Assembly: GCF_002994745.2 (NCBI RefSeq)
Contig: NC_037090.1
Coordinates: 18,092,001 to 18,156,000 of the forward strand
Source of the DNA: Rosa chinensis
Taxonomy: Eukaryota; Streptophyta; Magnoliopsida; Rosales; Rosaceae
DNA length: 64,000 nucleotides
Reading direction: 5' to 3'
Shown: positions 47,601 through 60,556 of the stretch, one piece after another
Position numbering within the stretch: position 1 is the first letter of the stretch
How the letters are laid out: each line of letters begins with the position of its first letter
Made by a program: the position numbers and the translations under genes
Notes under the pieces: generated by a model
What the model was told of the DNA's origin: nothing
The model's database searches: none
Seen by the model: only the letters and a program-made list of their open reading frames with translations

Positions 47601-49203
47601 CATGCACCAACTAATTAAGGAGGAGCTCTATCGATTTGGTGAATGTTGAGGTAAATTCTGACAAAAGTTGTCTATAATGTTTCCGAGTATTGAAGTTTTA
47701 AAACTGGAATTGTTAGATTAACTTATTCAGTGGAGCAGGCTGTAAAAAATTTACAACATAACGGTTTTCGAATCTGGAGTTTCAACTACTTCAAAATACC
47801 ATAGAATTTTTAAATTTTGGCATTTCAACATTATGCAACCATTATGGTGATGGAGACAAGAAGGACAATATAGTGTTTTGATTGGGGATTGAACATTCCA
47901 CATGTTATGACTTAGAACAAACATTTATCTATATTTAATTGGTGCACTCTTTGCTAGATGGTTGTTAGAATACATAGATTTTGTGAAGAGTTTTGGTATT
48001 ATTTCAAGATGTTCTCTTTATACTTATTGTAATTTGGGGTTAAGCCTCTACGTTCCCTCCCCCCCCCCCCCCCCCCCCCCATATATTCTGTAATTTTATT
48101 AATCAAGGCTTGAGGGCAGCCGCACCAATCCATTTCAAAAGAAAAAAAATCAGTTTCTCTCTACTCAACACGTGTTAAATTATGATTTATAATCAAAAAG
48201 TGATCATTTACATAGCGTTGAAAACATCTTACTTCACTTTAATCAAACGCGTGCTTTTTCTAACACGTATACAGAAAAAAAGAACATAATTTGTTCCTCT
48301 CCATTTTTATCATATGGTTTAAATATCATCTTTGTTGTACTACCAAATGTCACGTCCCAAGCAATGAAGATTTACCAATAATGATAGATAATTGTTTAAA
48401 ATTGAATACCAGATATAAAAAAAAGGTTTCAATTCTTGTCCTAAATTACTTGCATTAAAAATGTGCGTCCACCTTTTATGCCTTTGTTGATTTCAATTGT
48501 TTTTTTGACGCACCAAGGTTCATGTCCCAAGTGCATGCTCAAGAAGAATGATGTAAAAATAATATTTTACTATATTATTGAATTTGCATGCACTTCATAG
48601 TTTATATCTATTGCAAGAGTTCTTATTTGGATAATTAAGACTGGTTTAAAAACAATTTTTTTTTTTTTTGAAGAGGAGGAATCCTCTCCATCACTCTATG
48701 AGATTAAAGGAAAAAAGAATACAAAGGAGGGGGATAAAAAACCAAAACCTCCCAATTCAAAAAACAAGCATAATGAAATTCTAACTAGTTAACAAAAACG
48801 AAACTGAAGAAGACCCAACCTATCATTCTCATAATCTTTCTTTGGCTACACATAATTTTCAGATAGATTGTGTCTTTTGGTTTCGAATTTCTTCACTGGC
48901 TTTTGACATGTAAACTTGACAGTTTACTTGAGGAGACATCAAATTAGATGTGTGATCGCCTAATTTTCCATAAAATTTTAGTTATTGAAAAAATTGTGTA
49001 TGGAGAGGCGTGGATTATATGTTCACATCAATCATATTCCCATTAGTTTAATGATGCGTAATCATGAATTAATAGATGTGGTGTTGTCATAAATTTGAGA
49101 AATTAGAAGGATTTCAACCTCTTCACGTATTATCAATTAATTTTCGAATGAATGTTTAAATTTTTTTTTCCATCCATAATTAACTTTTTACATCTATATT
49201 TAG
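47601..49203. other. intergenic with LINE-like 3' ends
   Basis: About 47900-48148 ends in a gene-free stretch with TTTCAAAAGAAAAAAAA, resembling a plus-strand LINE 3' UTR, and has a run of 22 C at 48059-48080 inside. At about 48656 a T-run followed by GAAGAGGAGGAATCC resembles a minus-strand LINE tail. No target duplications were found for either, so both are tentative. Confidence 0.35.
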
Positions 49204-49470
49204 TCCAGCATCAGGGGCGGCCCTGGGGGTGTTCAAATTGAGCAGCCGCACAAGGCCTCCGGTTTTCGAAGGCCTCTGAATTCAATTTTGTAATGGCTTT
49301 AGATAAATATATAGGTCAAGAATGTTGAGAGTTATTGAATTGTTGTTCAGTTTAGTTGGCCACTTTACCTTAAGTTATTAGGCTTGATTGGTCTTGGGTT
49401 CAAAACCCATGGGTGCTTAGCTCTGTTTAATTTTTTCTTTGTCTATTTTGTGATCTTCTCTCTTCTTTTA

Positions 49471-50103
49471 GGCAGAAATATCACTTTGGTCATCGAACTA
49501 TGGCTCGCTCGACACTTTGGTCATCCAACTTTTAAAAACTTCATTTTGGTCATCGAACTTTATCATCGCATATCACTTTGGTCATTTCGTTTGTTTTTTC
49601 TGTTAACTCTAAGGGTATTTTGGAGATTTAAAGTTTTACTCGCCATTTTTTTAACTTAATCCAACTTTTTCCGTCTAAACATAAAACTCCATCCAATTTT
49701 GCCAACTTTTCCCTCCTTTTATAATTCCTTGATTTATTAAATCAATATTTTTCTTCCTCTTATATTCCCTCCCTTTGAATCATTCTCTGATTTGATTATT
49801 TTTCTCTGTTGTATGCTTTGATTACTGATGATGAATGCATGAATAAAAGGAGGGAAAAGTTGGCAAAATTGGATGAAGTTTTATGTTTAGGCGGGGAAAA
49901 TTGGATTAAGTTATAAAAATGGTGGGTAAAACATTTCATCTCCAAAATATCCATAGAATTAACAGAGAAAACGGAGAAAATTGACGGAATGACCAAAGTG
50001 ATATACGGTGATATAGTTCGATGACCAAAATGAAGTTTTTAAAAGTTGGATGACCAAAGTGTCGAACAAGCCATAGTTCGATGACCAAAGTGATATTTCT
50101 CCC
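49471..50103. mobile_element. MULE-type MITE with long inverted ends
   Basis: 633 bp. The first about 120 bp and the last about 120 bp are inverted copies, built on the repeated phrase ATCACTTTGGTCATCGAAC and its complement. A perfect 9-bp duplication CTTCTTTTA (49462-49470 and 50104-50112) is the size expected for Mutator-like elements. Confidence 0.85.
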
Positions 50104-50217
50104 CTTCTTTTAATATATTTTTTTTCTTTTCATTCCTAAGGTCTCTCTACTTTCTTCTTCGATCTTTTGTTATGTTTCTTGACTTTTTTTTTCCTCTATT
50201 TTTCCTTCCTTGTTGAT

Positions 50218-50560
50218 TTTTTTTTTTTTTGAAATGGGGTTGGGAACCCAATCAAGCTGGGAGGCTCAGCCCCATGCCCATATTATTATTCATTATAGAC
50301 TGACGCATCGGGGGGGGAGGGGACATAATACCTGAACCCCTAGTGCTCATAGAAGCTTTACAACAATCCTCATAGAGGACATCTTGTAGGTAAGCAGGAG
50401 CCTCTTCTAAGAAAGGTCAACAACATTACCTAGATTAGCAAAGTGGGCTAATCTATCTGCCACACTATTTGCTTCTCTAAAAATATGTCGAATTACAATA
50501 GTATCAAAAGCACTAATATAATCTTTGCAATCATCAATAATTCGACTAACCTCCGAGTTA
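50218..50560 (-). mobile_element. 5'-truncated LINE, RNase H end only
   Basis: A T-run at about 50218-50231 is the A-tail of a minus-strand LINE. The frame 50616-50407 includes FREANSVADRLAHFA, the typical end of the RNase H domain in plant L1-type LINEs. TCCTTGTTGAT occurs at 50207-50217 and 50561-50571, a likely target duplication, which puts the truncation at 50560. Confidence 0.65.
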
Positions 50561-50714
50561 TCCTTGTTGATGTTTTTAGGCATCCAATATATTTTTTTTC
50601 TATTTATACCAAACATTTTTTCTTAGTTCTTCTAATTGAGATCGTGATTAATAAGGCATCATTTAAATTTTCGCACTTGACCTCTTAATTTTCAAGACCG
50701 CCCCTGTCCAGCAT

Positions 50715-52570
50715 CAAGTATTGATTCAATGTACAATGTGTTCAACATGGCAGGAAACAAAAAGTAGAATGTGTTGAAAAGTCAATACAGATGAAACTTT
50801 AGACATATTAAGGGTAATCTCATAGATACTCTTGTCCATGCATTTGAATATAATTAGATTTGAAATTACTTTCTAGAACCTTAATAAGAAGTTACTAACA
50901 TTATGCTTTCATATTCCCAAACTAAATCACATAATTTTACAGGTATTTGCAATCAGAATAGAATTAGAACCAGCTGCAGACTATAAGTATATGTACTGTA
51001 AGTTTTATAATTTAAAGATAATATTTCAAACTTGAACGCCAATTCAATATTGCTGAGGGAACATTTTTGGTATTTGAAGAAATTTATTATATAAAAAAGA
51101 TAGTACATAGGGAGGATATGCAACCAAGACGTTTTAGAAGAAACAATAAAACCAAAAAGCAACTAAAAGATAAGCAAGATTACTACCATATATGCAATAG
51201 CTATGGAAAAGACATTTATATAAAATGCAATGAGAGTTATCAAGTTGGGATTTATTTTCAATCCAAGTACCCTACGTTGTCTAAACTAAGACTTTTGGAT
51301 CTAAATTTAAGAAATTTTTAATAATTTAAAAAGTTTCTTTCATGACTTGGAGTATTTGATGTTTCGAATATAGCAACCGTTGCATCCACAAATCAAATTC
51401 AAGTAAAGAGTCATATAATTTCATATAGCAAGATTTCTAAGGGCACTATCCTTTTCTTTTATTTATTTTTTACTTCCAAGGGCCTCTCACCCCACCTCAT
51501 CCTATCCATTTTTGATGATAATGAAATTTGAATATATGACTTTCACGGTATTAGTTAAGCTAGCTAGTTTATAAAAATAAATCATGACTCACTAGGGAGG
51601 GATATAAATACGAGTATTGATTTGAAATTCATAATTGAAGAATTGTGTTTCTAAGTATTCCACCTCCCGATCATCATCTCTGTTAATTAAGTTGTAAGTG
51701 GAGCCCTCTTAATCTGAGTCCATTGGACCATTATAGGGTGTAATTGTATATGGAGAGGCCATGTGATTACCGCAGTCGATAGCGATGCATGCAGTATTAC
51801 TGACAATATTTTGTGTACTACATACCTCCTTTATCATTAAATACGCCTACAGTCTTTGTTCTTCTTCTCGTCGCTTTCATTGTTCAGTTTCGCAACCAAT
51901 TATTTGGTCCCAAGTAATCGCATTTCTAAGAGATGAGCAATGATTAAGTCTAGGTAATTAAGGCCAGTATTAGCAATATCGGGGTTATGAGATGTGTGGA
52001 ATGGTGAGAATTCTAAGTTGATAATATCAGATGTTTGAACCATGGTTGATGTTGGTGAGCTATGTTGATGTTTTCCTAGAGGATTGATTCAATATCATTA
52101 TACGGATCCATTGCAAGGCAAGTGAAGGCAATTTGTCTATCACTTTGATATAAGATTACTCGGTTCTGCAATTGATGTATTCTTGAAAAGCGATTAACTT
52201 TGCCACAAGGGATGAATCTATGGTAGGGCGACTAAAGGCAAACATCCCATTTGAGAGAAACTGCTTCACGATTCATAGTTCTTTTAATATCTCATAAAAG
52301 TATATAGGTGCCAAATGTTCTAAGAACTGTATCAAAAATTAAAAAATGTGGAATTGGGCAAGCAAAATAAGTTGGCATATATGCAGACTTCATCTACGCT
52401 ACGAAGTCGCAATTGGGCAAGGGAACTACTTGTTGGCATATGGATTGGACGGTGCTCGACAGTATGAGGTTCACGCTCAAAATTGTTACTACTTTTTTTT
52501 TTTCCTTCGTTGTTTTAGTCTTCAACTTCGACTATGAATTATGCGATTTAAACTCTAAAAAGTTAAAAAA
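50715..52570. other. intergenic, no gene recognised
   Basis: AT-rich, with short chance frames only. No terminal repeats or coding features were found. Confidence 0.4.
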
Positions 52571-52918
52571 AAAGAGTTTTTCTATTGGAACCTCCAAATT
52601 TACTCACTTGATCTCTATGCTTTTTACACCTCCTATCAAATTTTTAAATACTAAATTTACTCATTAAACCTCACTAAAGTTCCTCAAATAACCTCACTCA
52701 TATAATTTACAAACAAACTAAAATCTTTATAATAAAAAACTTAGTCATTTCAATGATTTAATTACTCTATAAATCTTAATTACATCTTCATTCCTTAATC
52801 AGACAACATAAATCTTTTATCCAATAAAAAAAATCAAGCACAAGGTATTGAGTTTTAAAAATTAATAAAAATAAAATAACATTTTTTTTAAGGCAAAACA
52901 GAACAGAACTTTATCGAA

Positions 52919-55900
52919 TCAAGGAGAAGGGGACTCCTGTTGTACAATGTCTCGGATGCACTCCGGAATGGAGTTCAACCAGTTGTTACAATTATCATAA
53001 TCAAAAGCTATACTAGCTAGTCGATGTGCTGCCCGGTTGCACGTTCGGGGAGCAAAGCATAACTGTACATGCTGCAAGGTTGTTAGGGTAGCTCGGATGC
53101 CATCAATCAACGTCCCATATTTTGTGAGGACTGGAGAAGCACTACAGATATCTTGCACTGTGACCAGACAATCTGTTTCAATAATCACAGACCGGTAATT
53201 GTGCCTCCTAATGAGTTCCAACCCGGCTTGTATGGCAAGGAGTTCCACGTGAAGAGCAGAGCTCACATATTGAACAACCTTCTGAAATGCAGCAAGAACT
53301 TCTCCCTTAGAATTGCGAAGAATACCTCCTAGTCCACCCTTTGGTAGGTGAGGCACAAACGCCCCATCAATATTCAGTTTCAAAGTAGATTCATTTGCAG
53401 GTAGCCATGTACGTGTACCAAGTTGCCTAGGTGATGCATCAGTGGCTCGCAATCGCTGGAACTCCTCCAGCCACATCATACAACTAAGGAAGATGTCAGC
53501 AGCACTCCGAGCGTTGTCCTCCCATAATTTTGTATTACGATTGGTCCATAGTCCCCATATAAGCATCGATAGCTTCTCAAAATTCTCCATCTTGAGATTT
53601 AAAGCTTGTTCCAACATCCATTCTTTGAAGTTGATGTGAGGAAGCAAAGAAGTCTGAAGATGAAACTGAGCTTGAGATAATAGAGTGAAGGCTGTAGGAC
53701 ACTTACAAAAGATGTGGGCAATGTCCTCCAGATGATGATTGCATAGAAGACACTTGAGCTCTCCCACATAGCCTTTAAGCATTAGTCTCTCTCTTGTAGG
53801 TAACAAATTGCAGCAAGCCCTCCATACACATATTTGAACTTTGCCCGGAACTTTTGCTTTCCAAAGTCTCCTCCACAACTCTCGATATGGATCACCATTG
53901 GAGGAGGATGCTAAAGCATTAGCTAGAACCTGTTCTCGTGCCACCCAATAGGCACCCTTGACCGTGAACCAGCCCCTACGTTCCAAGGACCAGTAGGGTT
54001 TGTCTGGAGCACTATGTTGACTAAGTGGGAGACTAAGGACTTTAATGGCCACTGTGGGGTGAAAGACAGCATGTACAATATCCGATATCCACTGCTTAGT
54101 GTTTGAGTCAATAAGATCTTCAACATATTCAATTGAAGAGAGTGCAGGCCTTGAAATAAGAAATTGGGAGCAATTTGGCACCCACTGATCATGCCAAATA
54201 TGCGCCTTCGTACCATCACCAATTCTCCATCTAGTGCCGGCTTTCAATACCGGTCTTCCTGCAAGAATACTTCGCCAAGAGAAGGAGGGTGTCTCACCAA
54301 GATCAGCTTGCCAAAAATCAAAATGTGGAAAATACCGTGCTTTATATAGTCTCGCAATGAGTGAAGTAGGATTGTTGACTAACCTTCAACCTTGTTTAGC
54401 CAACATAGCAAGATTATAAGCATAGATATTTTTAAAACCCATACCTCCTACATGCTTTTTGAGACAAAGTCTCTCCCAACTCCTCCAATGAATTTTCTTT
54501 TTTCCAGTCGTGTCACCCCAAAAGAAAGAGACACAAAGCTTGTGGATATCATCGCATAAAGTCTTTGGCAATAAGTAACAATTCATAGCATAAAGAGGCA
54601 TAGTTTGAGCTACCGCTTTTATTAGAATTTCTTTACCTACACAGCTTAGAATCTTAGCTTTCCAATTCTCTAGCTTCTTGGACAATTTCTCCTTAATGTA
54701 CTGAAAAATTTGGGTCTTTGATTTGCCTACACGCATTGGCAGGCCTAAGTATCTATCATGCTATTCCACACATTCAACTTCCAATATGGCTGCAAGTGTA
54801 GCTTGAGTGTCAACATGCACATTTAGAGAAAAAACTACCCTACTCTTTTGGAAATTCACCTTCTGTCCAGAAGCCCTTTCATATGTGTTCAAAATGTTTC
54901 TGTAAGCTAGACATTCTTCAACTGTAGCAGCTCCAAATAAGATGCTATCATCTGCAAAGAATAAATGATGCAATATGGGAGCTTGTGGACACATTTTCAA
55001 GCCCTTAATAGTACCAGAATGAACTGCTTGTGAGATCAATGCAGATAAACCTTCAGCACACAAGATGAATAGGTATGGTGACAACGGGTCACCCTGCCGG
55101 ATGCCCCTAGTGGGGTATATAGGAGCAGAAGGTTCTCCCTGCACAGAATAACATAACTTACAAAGGTGACACAACTCATAACCATAGTAATCCATCTTGA
55201 CCAAAAACCAAGTTTTACTAGCACGGCTTGCAGAAAAGGCCATTCCAACCGATCATAAGCCTTACTGATGTCTAGCTTAAGAGAAAAAAAAACCTTCTTC
55301 CTGTGTCTTGAGTTTGTGCATGAAGTGAGCAGCCTCAGTAGAGATCAGAGTATTATCCGAAATTAATCGGCTAGATACATAGGCACTTTGAAGTGGGGAG
55401 ATGATCTCAGGGAGCCATTTTTTCAGACGATTAGCAGTAACTTTGGAACTAATCTTGTAAATTACATTACACAAAGCTATAGGGCGAAAGTGTGAGGCAA
55501 TAGTAGGTGTCTTAAGCTTCGGAATGAGATAGATGTGAGTAAAATTAGACTCCTTCCAAATCTCACCATTTTCCAAGATATTACGAATAGCAATATAGAC
55601 ATCCAAACCAACAATGTGCCAGTATTTTTGAAAGAAGAAGGGAGACATACCGTCTGGTCCAGGACTTTTAGAAGGATGCATTTGGAACAAGGCTGTTTTT
55701 ATTTCCTCATCTGAGTATGGTGAATTCAAATCATTATTCATGGTGGAAGTGACTTTCGTTGGAGTAGCCCGAAAGACCTCAGAGATTGCAGCATCATCTA
55801 TACCTTCAGAGGTGAAGGTCATATTGTAAAATTCGAGCAATAAAGGCTGAACTTCTTTGGGATCATCAGTCCACACCTCCTCCTCATTCTGTAGGCCACA

Positions 55901-57012
55901 AATAGTATTTCTACTTTTCCTGTTAGATGCCTTACGGTGAAAGTAAGCAGAATTCCGATCACCATCTTTTAACCATATAGCCCTTGACCTTTGCCTCCAG
56001 TATTTCTCCTGTTGTGATAGTAGTTGACTCTGTTGGACATGTAACCTTCTTTGCTCCTCATACTGCTAAGGAGAATAAGGTTGGCTCATAATATCATGCA
56101 ACTTTTCCTGAATTTCACGTAGCTCAATTTTGTGCCTTTGAAATTCATTGCTATGCCATTACATTAACATTTGACCCATAGCATGTATCTTGGTACCCAT
56201 CTGCTGCAGCATATTCCCGATTAGTGGAGATGACCAGTGCCTTTTGATGATTTCGGTACACTGTTCATTCTCATGCCATAACTCTTCAAAGCGAAAATGC
56301 TTGCTCCACTTTCTGTGTGACTCACGCATAGCTCAAACCTCAACTAACAAAGGGTTATGATCCTAATCAGAATGAGGTAAAGTGAGCGTTCTACTCAAGG
56401 GGAAGAGACTTTTCCATGAGCCAGACTGAAAACAACGATCCAGTCGTTCCTTAGTAAACTTATTAAACCAAGTGAACCTACAGCAATAGAACCCCATATC
56501 CACTAGTCCTGCAGCCTCCATAGTATGACGGAATTGCGCCATTGCAGCAAGTGCTCTAGGAGGACCACCTGACTTGTCAACCATAGTCATGAGCTCATTG
56601 AAGTCACCTGCCATCAACCATGGGAATGAGCACGCCTCTGCAGCTAGGGTTTCAATCAAGGACCATGTTCGATGTCGATCCTCTCTTGCAGCAAAGCCAT
56701 ATATCCCAGTAAATCTCCAAATATCATTTGTTCCTGCCTCCCTTACCTCTGCATCAATATGATGTGGAGCTTTTGTGCGAAGGTCAACATGAAGCTCCAA
56801 ACTCCATAGCAGAGCCACCCCTTGCGATTCTGGTCCTTTTGGAAAGCAAATATTATCCTAAAAAACCAGGCGAGATGACAATGAATTGATGAGTTGGGGT
56901 GTTGCTAGGGTTTTAGCCAAGAAGATGAGATGCAGCCTCTTGGGATGAACCAAATCGATCAAAGCACGTTGTGTTTCAAGGTTGACAATACCTCTGCAGT
57001 TCCAAACGAGAA
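52919..57012 (-). pseudogene. LINE ORF2 (endonuclease-RT-RNase H), disrupted
   Basis: On the minus strand, endonuclease starts at about 57012 (ILVWNCRG opening) and its main open piece is 56818-56363. RT is in 55876-55277 and 55243-54761, with the catalytic FADDS box, and 54736-54386. The zinc-ribbon RVT-associated region and the RNase H domain (LNIDGAFVP onward) are in 54247-52919. Stops or shifts occur near 56860, 56363, several sites between 56340 and 56060, a homopolymer shift near 55286-55293, and stops at 54761 and 54386. With this many lesions it cannot make a working protein. Confidence 0.88.
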
Positions 57013-57016
57013 TATT

Positions 57017-59867
57017 TGTAACGCCCCAAGCTGCACCTCACCAGCTTAAGCACGTCACAGTGCCGCGAGCCTCTAAAACATAAACCGAACGCTCGATTTA
57101 CATTCTAGAGAATCGCTAGCCATTTTGTTTGAAAACTTTTCTTATAAACACAGCGGAAGCTACAAATATTTTGAGGTGAAAAATCCTTGAGTTGCTAAAA
57201 TTTATTTCATTCGTCGAGGACTTGAAATGAATTCTCACACACAAGGTACGAACTTCAAGGAAACGAGAACTCAACCAAAATTTACACACGACTAACTATC
57301 AACAAGTCTCGGAATACGAATTTCGAGAAATATAATTCAGAACAAGGTCTAAACAACAAAATTTACCGAACTTGTTCTGCACACCCAGCTCCTTCCACTA
57401 TTGTCCCGTCACCAGTGCACAGTACCTGCATCCACACTGTTGTAGGGGTGAGCTTTCGTCCTTGCTGCTCTTACAGGAACTCTACCACGACTAGATTTGA
57501 AACCACTAAATATATATTTGGGATCCCAGTATGAAAACATGCTTAAATCAAACATTTTAAAGGAACGACAAACTTTAATGTTTTTCAACTTGAAAACCGA
57601 TGCATGATGCTTAAATAAATACGGCGCCAAAACCAAGTATTACCTGATGGCCGGTCCCATAGACCCACTACATGACCTTACCTCAAATTAAGTTATCACC
57701 AGGTAAGCGTAGCGAGAGCGTCCACTACCTAGCTACACACACGTACCGGGCCCGTTATTACGATCGGAATACCCGGACGACCGGCGTAACTAACCCTCCG
57801 GAGGTTAAGGGGATCGAACCCAAGGAAGTCAGAGCCACCCTTCGCTCTCAAGCCATCACACATTTTCTCACAGATTGGTTAGTATGCATTGCATTTTACA
57901 TAACCAACCCATACCACTTATCATGCATCACATTAATAAAATATAAAAGAAAATCACAAACCGAGGAGAGTCCTGAATTCCCTACCTGGATTCGGTTGCT
58001 TTCTCTCACGTATTCCGAGAGTCGCGAACCTTCCGTTCCTCGGGTAACTGGAGTCCTAGATTCCGACATTTTGACTATTAATATCATATTGAACAATTAT
58101 ATGAAATATCGACGATTAATATATCGTCTAAACCAACTGTTTCTGGTTGGACCAGGAGTTAACCAAGGTTTGCCCAACCTTTCCTGGTTTGACCAGGATT
58201 GACCGTTTTGACCATTGTTTGACCAACGTTTGACCAATTGTAATAGATTCGATAATTAACCCAAATTACCGAACCTTTTACTTAAATCACGATATCGACC
58301 ATATATATTAGGTGCACCCAAATTTTATCAAGGCCACCCGATATATACACATTTCTTTTCTCTACTCACTATCATTTTTACAAAATGCTTATGCAAACCA
58401 ATGTTATAACAAATTCCCAACTCCATGAACAAATGAATTCAAGTATCCTTAACAATTTCGTCACATAGTAATCGAAATTACTATGGACACCCATCCAAGC
58501 TTATTCCATTCTCAATTAAGGTGTGCCCAAAATACTAAGGACACCCAAGCTTCATAACTTGACCATTTTTCGATTATTCCACAATCAATTCATAACTTCT
58601 GTACTTTTACTTCTTAATTAACAAAAGCCAAAATTCCGACCTAACAGCACAATTCAATTAACCCCTACATCACCAGTCAACCATCTCACAGTAAGCATAC
58701 AACAAAGCAATCAACCCCAATCCAAAATTTCAATACCAGTAGCAGATTCATCAACACAAAATAAGAGGTTTCCCAATTTCACAAACACTTATTCTGAAAA
58801 TGCAAACCATACCGCACATCCAACCCAAATCTTCACTTTCAGGGATTAACATCTGATTATCACCAAGTACCAAACTTTGATTCAAGATCAGGATTATACC
58901 TTGGAAAATCAATTCCAACCAAATCAACTCACTGCCGAAACTCAACTGATGATGAACTAATGCTTCTAATGCAATCGACCCAGCAAGCTTCCCAATTTCA
59001 CTTCAATAGACGCAGTCAAGACGGAAACCGAGCCCAGAAGTGTCGGAGAAGTCGCCGGCGGCAACCATGACGTCGAACCCGAAACAACCCAGAAACCAAT
59101 TTGTCAAAACTTGATCGAATTGAAAAACTAATCACACAGGCATATAGACCATGACGAGGAGATGAAGTTTCATACCAACTACAGCCCATATGGTGGCCGG
59201 AATCGCCGGAGGACTTCCAATCGTTGTTTCTCCGTTCATCGTCGATGCATGGACAATCTGAGGATGCAGGGAGGTAGGCGACACAGAGGCGAAGGGAAAG
59301 GTAGATGTGCGCCGTCGTGGGGTGGCCGGACGTCGTCCCTCCGGTCAGTTTTCTCTCTCGGGCCGTGCTGCGTCTCGGGTCAGAGCACCGAGCTCTATCT
59401 CTCTCTCTCTCGATCTTTCTGGTTTAATCTCACTGTTCACAGGCCTATAAAGTTGTCCAATAAATAATGGATGGCTAGGACCAAGAGGTGGAGGCGGTGG
59501 ATGGCTGGGATGAAATGGTGGTGAGATCAACGGCTACGATTGCATCGCGGAAATCCTTTTTATTTAAATGAATTTCCAAAATTTCCAAACTTCGGAAATT
59601 CATTATAAACACTTCGGGTGTCCGAAAAATACAACGAAAATTTCCACGAACTCGTCGTGTACTTTATCAACCAACCCTCAAATTGAGGTTCTCATTTTTT
59701 TTTTTTGAAAATTTCTTAAAATTCCTCGAGCATCCTGACATTTATCGAGATCGTTGAATAATTTTGCGTACGATCTCCATTAAGCTCGATACATTTTTCC
59801 AGGGCTCACAATATTGCCTTGCAACATGGTGGCCTGGACGATGGTACAGGGCCGTAGAGGCGTCACA
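57017..59867 (-). repeat. Long solo LTR of a gypsy-type element
   Basis: 2851 bp with ends TGTAACGCC (left) and GGCGTCACA (right), the terminal style of several plant Ty3/gypsy families. Read on the minus strand it has a promoter-like TTTATAGGCC (about 59447), supporting that orientation. Flanks ATATT and ACCAC do not match. No internal region is present. A 176-codon frame at 57672-58202 lies within it and matches nothing I recognise. Confidence 0.65.
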
Positions 59868-60266
59868 ACCACAAGGGCGGCGCTTAGGGTTGGCTTCTTC
59901 TTTTTGTCATTCTGAAATTTTAATTAAACATAAGGCCACTTAAATTTTTTTTTTAAATAAAATAACACGAACTATTATGTGATTTTTTTATTTACTTTTT
60001 CTTTTTTAGCTGTGCAAAAAAAAAAAAAAATAATCATTTTTTCTTAATGTTTCTATATTTTTTGTATCTCATGATTAATTATTTAAATATTTTTTATTTA
60101 TATTTTATTTGCTAGCTCTGTTTTTTTTTCCCTTCTTTTTGCAAATATAATGGTTTTTTTTTTCTTCTTTTTGCAAATGTAATGGATAGATTTAGATTGA
60201 GGTCATGATACAATTTATTTTGTTCTCCCTAACCAATATGCATATCATAATTTTCATCTTAATCAT

Positions 60267-60284
60267 AGTTTTTTTTTTGAAAGG
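60267..60284 (-). mobile_element. possible tail-only retroposon insertion
   Basis: A T-run followed by GAAAGG lies between two copies of CTTAATCAT (60258-60266 and 60285-60293). It has the same layout as 43808-43825, but the duplication is only 9 bp. Confidence 0.45.
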
Positions 60285-60556
60285 CTTAATCATCGTTTTA
60301 TTTCTTATTAAATATATATGAATGCTTTAATGAGTATGTAGTGAAATTAGAAAATGAAAATAGATAGGAATAATAAAGAATGCAATATAATATTATTGAA
60401 TTGGAAAGTCTAGAGAAAATAAATATAACAAATTTTTTGGTATAATTATTGTCCTTGATAGTTATTTTATAATAGGTTATATATGTCATTTAATAATTTA
60501 TAATAGAGTGAGGTCAAATGAGCAGATTTAGAGGTCCTAATAGAAACTCTTTTTAA

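Larger units (their letters stand above)
49212..50706. mobile_element. hAT-type element with two nested insertions
   Basis: Ends CAGGGGCGGCC (left) and the complement of CAGGGGCGGTC (right), with a perfect 8-bp duplication TCCAGCAT (49204-49211 and 50707-50714). Nested inside are a MULE-type MITE (49471-50103) and a LINE stub (about 50218-50560). The hAT part itself is only about 0.5 kb and non-coding. Confidence 0.85.
52882..59954 (-). mobile_element. L1-type LINE, decayed, split by a solo LTR
   Basis: Minus-strand LINE flanked by a perfect 13-bp duplication AAATAAAATAACA (52869-52881 and 59955-59967). A short A-tail lies at 52882-52889. The order on the minus strand is a short 5' segment (59954-59868), the solo LTR (59867-57017), then apurinic-type endonuclease, reverse transcriptase, zf-RVT and RNase H. 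The LINE itself is about 4.2 kb. ORF1 was not found, so it is probably 5'-truncated close to the start of ORF2. Confidence 0.85.
52574..60549. mobile_element. old TIR element interrupted by a LINE
   Basis: The left end GAGTTTTTCTATTGGAACC is mirrored at the right end by the complement of GAGTTTCTATTAGGACC, with similarity continuing for about 40 bp. Another copy of the same terminus starts at about 63951 and runs off the window. Removing the LINE leaves about 0.9 kb of AT-rich non-coding DNA. The flanks are A/T runs, so no target duplication can be assigned. The superfamily is uncertain. Confidence 0.5.

Noticed and set aside
49381..49420. tRNA-like phrase GGTCTTGGGTTCAAAACCC, a possible B box
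   Set aside because: No matching cloverleaf, A box or A-tail; it is inside the hAT element and is probably chance or an old SINE trace.
57672..58202. 176-codon plus-strand frame
   Set aside because: It lies inside the long solo LTR, has no recognisable domain, and runs opposite to the inferred LTR direction.
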